Below, piece by piece: positions 53,470 to 64,000 of a DNA stretch of 64,000 nucleotides (positions are counted from its first letter, which is position 1; every line of letters begins with the position of its first letter). The stretch lies in contig JAAVTG010000554.1 of NCBI GenBank assembly GCA_011947345.1, positions 1,860,001 to 1,924,000 of the forward strand, read 5' to 3'. A program made the position numbers and the translations under genes. Source of the DNA: Phytophthora quininea (taxonomy: Eukaryota; Oomycota; Peronosporomycetes; Peronosporales; Peronosporaceae). The notes under the pieces are model-generated. The model was not told the origin of the DNA. It worked only from the letters and a program-made list of their open reading frames with translations, and made no database searches.

Positions 53470-56400
53470 CTACGTGAACTGCTCGAAGACGCGCTCGAGC
53501 GACAGCTCGCTGATGCTGTAGTGCGAGATGTAGAAGTTGGCCTTGCTGGCCTCCAGCAGGGAGAACGCGTCTGCCAGGCCGAACGTGTCGGTGCAGGACG
53601 TCTCGTACACGCCGCTGGTGTTGCTGCCGCTGCCGCGCGCCGTCTCCAGGTCCACGGGGGCCACAGGCTCGCCCGAGCGACTGCAGATCTCCTTCTCGAA
53701 GAGCTGCGTCTCCAGCCGCGCGAACGCTTCCTGCACCAGCCACTCCTGCACGAACTCCACGATCGGAATGGCCGGCTCAGCTTTCGCTGTGTCTGGCGCA
53801 ATTGGCGATAGTTCGCCGTCGTCAGACTCGAATCGAGACCGCAGACTGGCCAGCCAGTTCTTGCCGTGTTGCTGTGACGCTGTGGCCGTTGCTGCGTCGC
53901 CATTCCGGTGCATGGCAACATGGCAAAGCTCCCAGGCGCCCTCGATCTCACTCAAGGAAAGACTAATCCTCTCTAACGCAGTACTCAGCGCGCTTGTGGA
54001 CGACCTGGAGTCCAGGGAACGTCGGATTTGCTGCGTGTAGAACTGCACTTGGTCTGGCTGCCAGATGGCTGAGCTGTCCAAGCGCACGCTGATGGAGATC
54101 CCGCGAGAGACTCGCTGCTTCAAGTCGGGGATGCTGCCGCACCACACCAGTTTCCCTTTAAACAACACTACGGCGTTTGCGCAGACGGCCTCAGCCTCCT
54201 CCATGCTGTGCGTCGTGAACAGACAGCTCGTGCGGTACTGGCTTTCGCGCTTTTCTCGCAGCACACGCCACATCAACCTACGCGCTACCACATCGACGCC
54301 TGCCGACGGTTCGTCTAGCAGCAGGAGCGACGTATGATCGCTCAGCAGAGCCAGAGCCAGCATCAGACGCCGCTTATTGCCACCGCTCAAGTGACCCGCA
54401 GCAGTTTGTTCCACCGGGAACAGGTCTAGTTGCTTCATTAGCGCATCAATGACCGCACTCTCTGCAATCAGAGCATTGCGACGGCAGCAACGCAGGCGGT
54501 AGAATAGCTCGAGATGCTCGCGTACAGTCATCTCGCCAAACAGAATGTTGCCTTGGGGACAATACCCGTACCTTGCACTTGCCTCCTGAGGCTCCACGGT
54601 CACATCCCACGAGTCGATCAATGCCTTACCACTCGAAGGAGACGTCCCCGCCGTCAAAATCTCGAACATGGTCGACTTTCCCGAGCCGTTGACGCCCAAT
54701 AGAGCCACACAGTCGCTCTTCTCCACCGAGAAGCTAACGTCGTCTAAAGCCACGACCTGGCCGCTTTCGTTTACTACTGCACCAGTCGCTTCGCCACCGT
54801 CTCCTACTTCTCCTTCCTGGTGTTCGGCTGCATCGTTAAGACCGCGTTTCTTTCGAGGGTTAAACACCTTTGTCACGCGAATTGCTCGCACCATATCAGT
54901 GTTGGGGTTCTCTTCGTCGAAAGCAACTACTGTCTGTTCAGCCTCCGTGTATCCGTATCCACGCCAGCACGGAAGTAGTCTCCGCTGCATCCAACGCAGA
55001 TAACGCCGTGTTTTGTACTCTACTACAGTAGGATACATTTGGTATTGGTCCATTACGAGTAGCAGCAACGTGTATCCCATGGCTGACATGACCAAAGCAC
55101 ACCAGTAGCTGCCGGTGACATCCCAATCCCACATGGAAAACTGCGCATCCAAAGCAGCAAACGGGTTCTCGCCGTCCAAGTTGTCGAAGTCAAGGCACTG
55201 TTGTCGTATAGGAGCCCACGACAAGGTCACAATGTTTAGCACTACACTGCCAAACGTGTACAGAGGAAGCACCTGCAAGAAATAAGCGATAGTGTCCACT
55301 TTGACACACAGTCCAGGCACCATCGATAGGGCAAAGACGATGGACGCAGCCATGATCTGGAACAACGAGACGTAGGACATGTACGATTGCGCAGACGAAT
55401 GCGACGAAAAGATCAGCGAGCACACGTACAAGAACGGGAGAATCGCCAAGCCGAACAAAACCATCGAGGTGAGCCAGGCAGAGAGGATCTCCGTCGTCAA
55501 GGAGGCGGAGAAGACCGCGAGCACGACGATCATAGCGATGGCCGCGAGGATATAAGCCGTGTAGTCGAACAGAAAGTTCGAGAGCCAATACAAGAAGGAC
55601 GCGTTGGCAGACTCGAGGTGCATGAACTGCAAGCGCTTGAGCCCGTTCTCCTTCTCCTTCACAACGGGGGCAATGTAATACGATACAACAGAGCTCATCG
55701 TCACCAGCAAGTAAAACGCCACCATAATGCGTCGCACAACATTGACGGCTTCATCAGGGTCCAATGACACGCCGTCCCCATTCGTACTAATGTCTTCTCC
55801 GATCGTAATGTCGATAGGGAAGATACCCTTCTTCGCTACCAAGTCGCATTGATCCATATCATGAACATCGCCCTGCTTGACAAGTGCCTTGCAGAAAGCT
55901 TGCGAGATCCATTGGAGCGTGACAGGCAGCGAGCGACGGACTGTCTCGTTGTAGTAAAGCGAATAAGCCATTCCAGTGACGACTCCACCCACTTGATGTC
56001 CAATTGACTTCCGAAATAAATACCCCAGCGAAATATGTTGTAGAGTTCTCACGCGCGATTGTGCTCAGCATGGCCTGCTCTGTAGTAGCACTGCGGTCAA
56101 ATTCAATCGGGTGGGTGCTTTCCGCAATCTGCGCTACGATGTTCGCAACCGAATCGGCCACATTAGAAGGCGAGGATACAAACAGAGACGCATCTTTCGC
56201 AGACGGCGGGAGTGTCGTTACCGTCTCAATCGACCCACCTGACGAAGTTATGTGCTGAATTACAGCCATAAGCACAGCGAATAAGGCGATCGGCCACACA
56301 TACTGAGCGAACAGAGCTTTCTTGTCACGCACTGCCATCTTTAATCGTTTGATGATCAGCGCACGAAGCTGACAGATCGACTGCTTCCATTGAGGGAGTT

Positions 56401-59400
56401 TCCTGTCCAAGCCAGTCGCTGTCCACTCCATTTTAGAGATTGGTTTGCCAGGTTCAGCTCCGGATACCACAGGCCCAACATTTTCAGCTGCCTCGACATC
56501 ATCTTTGGCGTGATAATACACATTTTCCCCCTCTGTTACCTTCACAAAAACATCCTCCAGGTCGGTAGCTGCAACTGCATATCGCTTGATGGCTCTGCTC
56601 GTCTTCATCGTTTCCAACTCCCCGAAAAGTTCTGCAAACCGTCTTTCCTCTCCATCATGTAACTGGATGCGCGTTTCCCATTTGTTGTCACTAACTACGG
56701 TGGCTTTCGGTACAAACCTCTTAATCGTCGTCATGAGCAGTTCCGCTCGCGCTTGGCGACGTTCGCTACTCGAATGACTAGGCTCGTCGTCATGTTCGAG
56801 GTCCTCATGGTGTACGACCGTCAGCTTGTAGCCCACACCGAACCGATTCCGCAAAAACAAGCTCGATCCGCAACACTTTAACTTCCCTTCTGCAACAATA
56901 CCGATATTTTCACAGAGAGCCTGCGCTTCATGCATCGAATGAGTTGTCAGAATCACAGCACGATGGCTTACAGCACGTTTCAGAGCGTCCCAAGTGTCCA
57001 ATCTTGCCTTTAAGTCCATGCCAGCAGTAGGTTCGTCGAGCAACACCACTCGAGATGCATCCAATAGCGCGAGAACCAGAGACAGTTTCCGCTTCTGTCC
57101 ACCAGACAGTGTTTTGGCTAGAGCACCGCGCTTCTCATCCAGCCCAAACTGTTGGAGTTTACTTCGCCAGGTCTCTTCGGCGATGGTTTTAATCCCCATG
57201 CTTTCTTTCAACGCGCACACAAGTGCTACATGTTCCCACACAGTCAAATCATCGAAAAGAATGTTTTGCTGGAAGCAGACACTCAAGCTCTGCCTCACTG
57301 CAAGAGGGTTGGTAGCGACACTAACTGACCCACCCACATATGCATCCCCACTCGTTGGCGACAACATGCCGCACAGAATGGAGAGGTTGTGCTTTTACCT
57401 GCACCATTCGGACCAAGGAGACCGAAGATCTCGCCCTTCCTCACGCCGAATGAAACATTCTTCAAAGCTTCCTTACCATTTGGATACGTCTTCGACAGTG
57501 CCTGTACGAACAAAGTAGGTCGGAAATGTTGCAAATACTGCGGCAGCGGTTGCTCACGAAGCGTGTCATCCAGCCGCTCGTCAAACTGGCCAGGCACCAT
57601 CTCCGTCAGTCCGATGGACTCTGCTTCTTCCTCTGTAAGCGACTCGGAATCTTTCGCTAGCTTCTTGGGACACCAAAACGACGGTAGAAACACGAAATAC
57701 CATTTCTGCTGGACTCCATACGTTCGAGGGAAAACGTTCTCGAGATACCAGCCCAGAAGCAGATAACCTGCACTTTGCACCGCCATTAATCTGCACGGTG
57801 ATGCCACAGTGCCCCACGTTACAGGTCTACTCGCAGCCGTGACAGCATCAAACGCTAAAATATCGTGCAAGGACGCCATGAACACGACTGGCGCACTGAT
57901 CGCATCGAGGACAAGCAGCGAATAGGCAAGCGTGTCGGACGATGCGATGACATCTTCCCCTACAAGCGACCGAATAAAGGTTCCAGCACTTAGTAAAAGA
58001 TACATCAACGGAGCACAAGCCGCCGCTGTCTTCGTCTGGCTGAAAATTGGCGCCACGGCAATTCCAAAGAGCAACATACTGGTCACAAACGTCATCAGAA
58101 ACACGAAAAAGTATCCGTTTCCAGCCACTGTAGTCGCGAACATCGAGCCGCTGAGCATCCAGACGGCGATTAGCGACACCACCGCCGAAGCCACGAAGTA
58201 CAGCAAGAACCAACTAATCAATAGCGCCATGGACGACAGCCCCATAATCAGCATGTACTCTTTGAGCTGCTTTTCCTTCTCGGACACGATATCGCGCACC
58301 AACTGCACGTACGGCCACAAGAACAGGTACGCCATGTAGAAAACGATATTGCTTTCAAGCGGGCCAGCAACCGTTGCCGCTGGACGACTAGGAAGCGTCG
58401 TCACGCTCAAATTGTCCAGCTCATCGTTCGAGCCTGCCCTCGCAACGAGGTTCGACAGAAAGCGCTTGACAGCAGTCGACAGAGAATCTTGTCCAACTGC
58501 AGTCCTGCAGGTCCGAAGGCTGCGCCCAATCGGCGAGGTCAGTGGAAGGTCCGTCCATTGGAGACCGCCCGCGCTCAGCATATCGCCCACAGTCCGACAT
58601 ACAATCACTGGGGACGGCAATGTGGTATTTGCTGCCTCCTTTTCATCAACTGACGACGCGTTCGCTCGCATAAACTTGTTCAGTGCCATCTGAAACGGTA
58701 GCACGTTGGGAAAGTGCATGGTGCTCTCATTGAACGTCAGGTCTTTGGCGTAGAACTGCTTCAGCTGGTCGTCCGCCGCTTCCTCGGCCGGATCGCGCAT
58801 CCGCTTTTGATAAAACAGTGACAGTAGTTCCAGTGGATGAGAATCATCCTCTCCAGTCGTCTGTCGGACATCTAGTCCGGCGTAGATCTTCCAGCCACTC
58901 TTCTTGGGGAACTCCAGCAGCGTCTGGTCGGCTTCAGAATTTGTAGACCCTGTAAACGCCACCTTCTTGGTCTTGTCAGAGTAACTCGAAATCCCCAGCT
59001 CTTGAGCTCCAGGGAACTCCTTATCTAAATACCGAAGGAAGCTCTGCGCCTCCTGTCTCTCCAGCACTGCCAGACTCTGGTTGCTCTTCTCCAATAGCAA
59101 CGGCAACGCCGTCAGCAGCAGCGTCGCCTTCTTGAGCTGCTTCTGGTCTGGCCACTCTGCCACAGCTCTCTGTGTCGTCAGCAGCGACGGCTGCTCGTTG
59201 GCTGGCTGGATCGCTGCGTTCCTCTTGCCTGTGGCCAGCGTCGACGGCGTCACCAGCTGCGCGTTGTATTCGCAGAGTCTCTGGATCAGCAGCAGGAGCA
59301 GCGCCAGGGGCAACACCACGTCCGTCACCAGCGCTGGGAACAGCCAACGATCGGTGCCCACGCGCCCGCGGTTCAGGCGGCTCTCGCGCTGCTTGACGCG

Positions 59401-59445
59401 CCAGTTCTTCCACAGCAGCACGCGCACGCTGCGCCACAGTGCCAT
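53470..59445 (-). CDS. Full-size ABCA-type ABC transporter
   Basis: About 1,991 residues, TMD1-NBD1-TMD2-NBD2, likely a lipid or amphiphile exporter/flippase. TMD1 has the large extracellular loop after the first helix and LFLWPYVQLVRDIVSEKEKQ followed by KEYMLIMGLSS, diagnostic for ABCA. NBD1 has LLGPNGAGKST, LSGGQKRKLSLVLALL and VVLLDEPTAGMD. TMD2 repeats the EKENGLKRLQFMH block. NBD2 has LLGVNGSGKST, LSGGNKRRLMLALALL and LLLLDEPSAGVD. It ends SISELSLERVFEQFT, the ABCA C-terminal motif. The second signature has N for Q, a common variant. Two breaks: one base missing in Walker A of NBD1 (near 57385) and one extra base in the GGG/CCC run at 55988-55990; the two compensate in total length. No introns recognised. 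Confidence 0.92.
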
Positions 59446-59961
59446 GGTGTCTCTACTTGGATCAAGAAGTGAGAATGACTGCTAAATTAGACGGAACAGA
59501 TCTTAATTGAGCAGAGTTGGTGCATTTCTTTCTTCATTAACAGATTGTAAAACTAAACCTGGTCGGCACGCGCCGGCGCCGACGGCGGCGACAACCGTTA
59601 GTGCTGCTTGGTTGGTGCAGCGGCGAAGGCGTCGTCGGCAGCCCGACCAAATACGTCACTGCAGCAGACCTCGACTGCGTATTTCGACAAGGTCGACGTG
59701 CCCGTCGTTGGGCTTTGCCGTCAAGGACAAGCCCATTTTGGACTGAGTGGCGATCTACGAAGGGATTCTAGATGAGGAAAGCAGTCTCCAAATGCCCCGA
59801 TGACTGCTACAGACGCGATGGTCAGGGCGTCCAAAGGCACCCCATTTGACATGTGCCCATGGCCGCTCAATGGTCGTGTGGTCTCCAGCATGACCTTTCA
59901 TGTCAAAAGATCGTCGCCTAAAAGATACGTCCCAATGGTTTCACTTGTGGATCTGGTCGCC
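59446..59961. other. Divergent promoter region, ABCA / mucin-like gene
   Basis: About 515 bases. The mucin-like gene frame is open from 59800, but the signal peptide begins at the ATG at 59962, so the upstream part is treated as 5' leader. Nothing else recognised. Confidence 0.45.
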
Positions 59962-62098
59962 ATGAGGCGATTCTTCTTTTGGGTCGTGGTGGTGGTGGTG
60001 TCCAGAGCTTCCGCTGATGGTATCGGTGGCCATAGACTGTTGTTAGACCAAGCCAAGAAGGACGACAAAGTTGCAGCTCTGCGAGAGGCCTCGACGAGCA
60101 ACAAGGCCAGCGTGTACACTTCAGCGGTTGACACTGGAGTGGCCAGCACCAAGGTCCCAGACGGGCATTCAACAGGATACGGTGGTGGTGGTGAAGCCGA
60201 CAAGACAACCCGATACCAAAGAAAAATAACGACGGTGCAGGCTACGCTGACACTGCGGACAACCAGACCAAGCTCACTGAAAGTCATGACGCTGGTGGCT
60301 ACGATGAGCCAGAAAAGAGTTCCGAGGCTGGCAGGAACACTCCAAAACCGACCAGCGACTATAGCTTGGCGCCACAGACTCTATGGCCAAAGAAGACGGC
60401 AAAGGGTGGAGATTACCAACCTCAGGAGAAGCAATATACAGCAGAGAGTGACAGCACAGTCAGTGGCATATCGGAGCCAAAAACGCTTTGGCCGAAGGAG
60501 CAAAATCGTCCAGAGAACCACGCGGAGAAGCATACCAACCTTCTTTACAACGGTGATAGCTTTTCTGAGCCAAAGACACAGTGGCCGAAGAAGAAGAGTC
60601 ATAGAGGAAAAACTAAGGACAGCAACCTGCTAGAAGTCTCCGCGACGCGTTGGCCAGCTGAAGGGAGGGACGATGGTCATCGTACGTTATGGCCCAAGAA
60701 AGAAACTGATGCTGGACATCACCATAGCGTCGATGGAGGCGAAGCCGGACTTGACGACCAGCGTGAGCTGCTAGCTGATGAACATTGGAACGATGGCCAT
60801 CCGGTGCCGTACCTGCTTGAAGGTAAACCTGACGATATTGACGACGACATCGAAACTCGAACGTACAATGGCACAGACGATTCCAACACGACGATTGTAG
60901 TCACTACGGTGGAGGATGAATCCGTCCGCTGGGACCAGGACGACTGCCATCCGTGTGAAGTACCAACCCAGCCACCAGTGCTCGCCCCTCTATATCCGAG
61001 AGATCATGAAGAGCACTCTTCAAATGTGACTGCCGTCATCGTTCTTTGGGAATACTTAAACGACAATCTACCACCACCGCCGTCTCCCTACGAAGAACCG
61101 ACACCGGAAGTCTCCACGCCAGCCCCAGAGACGACACCGGTGCCAGATAATACGCCACCAACAGACTATACGCTGGCGCCAGAAAATACGACACCAGCTC
61201 CTGAAAACTCGACGCCAACACCAGGAAATACAACGCCGGTTCCCTCAAATGCGACACCAGCCCCAGAGGGCACAACGACCGCACCAGGTTATACAACACC
61301 GGCTCCTGAAAACCCAACTTCAGCTCCTCCGAATGCAACGCCAGCTCCGGACACACGACGGCAGCTCCATCACCAACACCGGTGAGCACGACATCGGCTC
61401 CTGAAAACCCAACTTCAGCTCCTCCGAATACAACACCAGCGCCCGGTAGCACGACTTCAGCTCCAGGAACCACGACGGCGGCCCCATCATCAACACCGGC
61501 GAGCTCAACGCCGGCTCCGGAAAATGCAGCGCCAACACCGACACCAACTCCGGCGTCCAGCGTGACGACAAATCCGACGCAACCAGCGAAAACTGCAACT
61601 CCATCTCCAACGCAGCCTGGCGACTCCAGTCCAGTGCCGACACCAGCCGTGTCGACCACCGACGACGGATCGACATATTCGTCTGAAGAAAACTCAGACA
61701 CGACGAAGCCAAGTACTTCTTCCGCTGGAACGGGAACGACAATTAGCGGGACTACGACTTCGACTGGAACTGCGGGAACCGGAACAGGAACGACGACCGG
61801 AACCACCAGCACTTCGACTGGTTACTCCAACACCGCCGGCGGTGCCACTGGAACTGGGTCGGCGACTGCCAACGCCGCCACCTCAGAAAGCAACACCTCA
61901 AGTGCTGCCAAAAATACAGGTGGGTTGGCCGCCGGGGCCATCGCAGGCATCGTCATTGCGTGTTCGGTGGTGCTGGCTGTGATTGTCGGTGCCGTGCTTT
62001 TCCACAAACGATCGATCGATCGACAGCGCGAGGAGAATTTGTTCGCAGATCTTAGCGACGGAGCCGGCGGACTCGAAACAGACTACGCAGCCATGTGA
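59962..62098 (+). CDS. Mucin-like type I membrane protein with LWPK repeats
   Basis: About 712 residues. The signal peptide (MRRFFFWVVVVVVSRASADG) fixes the start. The ectodomain first carries four to five copies of a short motif centred on (E)PxTLWPKK: APQTLWPKKTAKGG, SEPKTLWPKEQNRP, SEPKTQWPKKKSHR, ATRWPAEG and HRTLWPKKETD (about 60367-60700). An acidic section with a CHPC motif follows, then a long Thr/Pro-rich stalk with TTPAPEN and NPTSAPPN units (one ~100-base unit duplicated at 61300 and 61400), a Thr/Gly/Ser tract, one TM helix (AGAIAGIVIACSVVLAVIVG) and a 35-residue tail. Breaks: AAAAA 60222-60226 lacks one A, and one base is missing near 61351-61356. Surface adhesion or wall contact is inferred. 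It differs from the TLP cluster in having no globular domain. Confidence 0.82.
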
Positions 62099-62213
62099 TT
62101 CAGCTAAAGCATTATGCAGCTTTTTTCATTTTGAGTTTCCCCGTTCTTGGCAGACATAAACAAATGATGCAGCGCTTTCGAGGGTCCTGAATTGAATGCA
62201 TGGACCACTGCTG

Positions 62214-63258
62214 CTAATTGACGGGGTCTACCTCGACAACCCCGTCGATCTTGTAGTCACTGATCTGGTTCTCCGTGCCGAGGTCGGAGTAGTTGCCCAG
62301 ATATCGCTGCAGACAGAACTGGCGCCAATTGAGCGGCCGATACTTGGCCTTGTCGCCGTCCTTGACCACGATGGGCTCCACCTCGATTTTGAGCGACGGA
62401 TTGTAGAAGAACGGCACCGAGAATCGCCCAGCCTCGCTAGTCGCCAGCACACGGTGCGGCGGCGCCTTGAACTGGTCGTTGGACCAGATCTGCACCATGT
62501 CGCCGATATTGATGGTGTACGTGCCCTTGCGGGGCGGCACGAACGTCCACGACTGGGACTCGCGATGGTAGGCCTGCAGCGTCGCCACCTTGTCGTCCTG
62601 CAGCAGAATCGTTAGAGCGCCAAAGTCCGTGTGCGGGCCCACGCCAAACGTGCCCTCGGCTCGGGCGCCAATGGGTAGTGATTGAGTCTCATCAGACTCG
62701 AGTTGTCGTCCTGGTAGAACTGGTCGAAGAAGGCCGGATGCTCCCCAGCGCCACGGCGAACACCTTGAGCAGACGACGGGCGATGTACTCCATCTTGTTG
62801 TAGTAGGCGTGCATCTCGCGGTGGAATCCGGGCAACAAGTTGTCGTCGAGCCACTGGTTGGCGTCGTCGCCAAGACGTTCGTGCGCGTCGGTGGCAGGAC
62901 CGTCCTCGTTCTCTCCGGCAAAGTCGAAGACCTCCTTCCAGTCTGTCTTGTTCTTGGTCAGCTCGCTGTCAAAGTAGCCGCGCGAGTTGGTGGGTTGGCG
63001 ACGCACAATGTTCTTGACGTGTTTGGGGAGACGGAAGAAGGCCCGCATCGTCTCCTTGAACGTCTCAATCTCGTCTTCAGGGAGACCGTGGTTGGCGATG
63101 TAGAAGAAGCCCCACTCGGACGCAGCAGCGCGCACATCTTCGACGATACGGCGGAGAGCTTCGTCTTGGGGGTTCAGCAGCGCGGCGTTAAGAGCTTCGT
63201 CGGTGGTGAGCGCAGTGAGAGCTCCGATGTCGACAACGGGCACTTGGCGGACGTCCAT
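62214..63258 (-). CDS. 2-oxoglutarate/Fe(II) dioxygenase, isopenicillin N synthase-like, copy 1
   Basis: Cytosolic oxidoreductase of the IPNS/2OG family, about 348 residues. The DIOX_N part reads VPVVDIGALTA, EWGFFYIANHGLPEDEIETF and RGYFDSEL. The catalytic core has the Fe ligands HTD (GPHTDFGALTILLQDD) and the distal His in PPHRVLAT, with 2OG-binding Arg in GRFSVPFFYNPS. The end reads NYSDLGTENQISDYKIDGVV. The ATG at 63258 starts at MDVRQVPVVDI, as in the family; an upstream in-frame ATG gives an unlikely extension. Two breaks: GGGG at 62743-62746 (minus sense) and CCC at 62673-62675 each lack one base; between them EHPAFFDQFYQDDNSSLMRL is readable in the third frame. Substrate unknown. A tandem paralogue lies upstream. 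Confidence 0.88.
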
Positions 63259-63547
63259 CCTGGCGTTGGAAGAGTGATCTTGAGCTGGCAAATCTGGGAA
63301 TGGAACCGAGGAATGTCGGCGCGCGGTGAACAGAGATTTGCAGTCTTTCGCGACTAGAACATCAAGATCGACACCCCGAAAGTGCAACGAGCGATTGGAC
63401 AAGTCGACACCAATTGCCGGTGCAAATGAGACCAACAACGGCGAAAAGCGAGGGAAAGTATCTTCACGGCAACAATTACCTGCTTACGTCTCCGAGATCG
63501 TTTACTACGCAATCCTATCAGTACGCGGTTGCTGCACGATGGCCCAG
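63259..63547. other. Spacer between tandem dioxygenase genes
   Basis: About 290 bases: 3' end of the upstream copy and promoter of copy 1. Nothing else seen. Confidence 0.5.
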
Positions 63548-64000
63548 CTAGTTCACGGGCTCGACATCGTCGGGCCCGTCGATCTTGTAGTCGGTGATCT
63601 GGTTCTCCTTGCCGAGGTCCGCGTAGTTGCCTTGAATGCGCTCGAGGCGGAACTGGCGCCAGCTCAGCGGTCTGTACTTGGCCTTGTCGCCCTTCTTGAC
63701 AATGATGGGCTCCACTTGCGCCGCCAGCGACGGACTGTAGAAGAACGGGGCTGAAAAGCGCTCCTCGTCGCTGGCGAGCACGCGGTGCATCGGCGCCTTG
63801 AACTGGTCGTTGGACCAGACCTGCATCATGTCGCCAATGTTGATCGTGTAGGTTCCTTTGCGGGGCGGCACGAACGTCCACGTCTGCGATTCCCGATGGT
63901 AGGCTTGCAGTGTGGCGACTCTGTCGTCCTGGAGCAGCACGGTGAGCGCACCGGAGTCGGTGTGGTGGTAAACCCCCATGGTGGTCTCGGGCTCCGGAGC
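63548..64000 (-). CDS. 2-oxoglutarate/Fe(II) dioxygenase, copy 2, C-terminal part only
   Basis: Minus-strand frame entering from the right window edge and ending at 63548. About 150 residues are visible, with HTDSGALTVLLQDD (Fe ligands), KGTYTINIGDMMQVWSNDQF, APMHRVLAS (distal His) and RFSAPFFYSPSL (2OG Arg), ending QITDYKIDGPDDVEPVN. It is a close paralogue of the gene at 62214-63258 in head-to-tail order. No break is seen in the visible part. The start and N-terminal domain lie outside the window. Confidence 0.9.
   Translation of the reverse strand, partial: APEPETTMGVYHHTDSGALTVLLQDDRVATLQAYHRESQTWTFVPPRKGTYTINIGDMMQVWSNDQFKAPMHRVLASDEERFSAPFFYSPSLAAQVEPIIVKKGDKAKYRPLSWRQFRLERIQGNYADLGKENQITDYKIDGPDDVEPVN

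Noticed and set aside
53470..59445. ABCA region as three separate half-transporter genes
   Set aside because: The three frames join within Walker A and within TMD2 at single-base run errors; separate genes would each lack essential parts.

Overview
The window is nuclear DNA of an oomycete, most likely a Phytophthora-like member of the Peronosporales. Evidence: a GPCR fused to a phosphatidylinositol-phosphate kinase (a signature oomycete architecture), short 50-80 nt GT-AG introns often with a CTAAC branch box, genes for axonemal dynein assembly (zoospore flagella), a nuclear-encoded MinE, and degenerate Gypsy/gag-like, Helitron, Copia and MULE elements between compact gene islands. No rRNA, tRNA or CRISPR array was recognised.

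Layout. 1-2.2 kb: retroelement and Helitron debris. 3.1-8.5 kb: an EEF2KMT/FAM86 methyltransferase, two tandem sucrose-type GPH/MFS transporters and a small acidic protein. 8.6-11.9 kb: a WW-WW-WW/coiled-coil/ankyrin protein. 12-23 kb: a repeat-rich, gene-poor interval with a rearranged prefoldin-3 pseudogene, MULE transposase copies, a Copia pol remnant and a membrane-protein relic. 23.1-43.9 kb: intact prefoldin-3, then a cluster of seven thaumatin-like surface or secreted proteins (TLP1-TLP7), interrupted after TLP1 by an LRR protein and the GPCR-PIPK. Four TLPs in full (TLP1-TLP4), and TLP7, have the plan signal peptide - 8-Cys thaumatin-like domain - mucin-like or polar stalk - C-terminal TM helix. 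TLP5 is a short secreted form and TLP6 is fused to a TOS1-like glycosyl hydrolase. 44-52.5 kb: an MKP1-like phosphatase with gelsolin repeats, an LRR/coiled-coil protein divergent from DNAAF6, a BRCA1-like RING-BRCT protein and MinE. 53.5-64 kb: a full ABCA transporter, a mucin-like TM protein with LWPK repeats, and two tandem 2-oxoglutarate dioxygenases (the second cut by the window end).

Base quality. About 25 apparent frameshifts break otherwise healthy genes, and nearly all sit in short homopolymers with one base missing. Adding them back on paper makes the length of every fully modelled gene a multiple of three and lets the conserved domains read through. I therefore treat most of these genes as functional, with homopolymer undercalls in the assembly, and mark where each break lies.

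How the genes relate. The TLP cluster, the LWPK mucin protein and the GPCR-PIPK all point to the cell surface (wall, adhesion, sensing). DNAAF6 and perhaps its LRR neighbour serve the flagellum. MinE implies a bacterial-type Min division system, probably mitochondrial. The remaining genes are housekeeping or transport.
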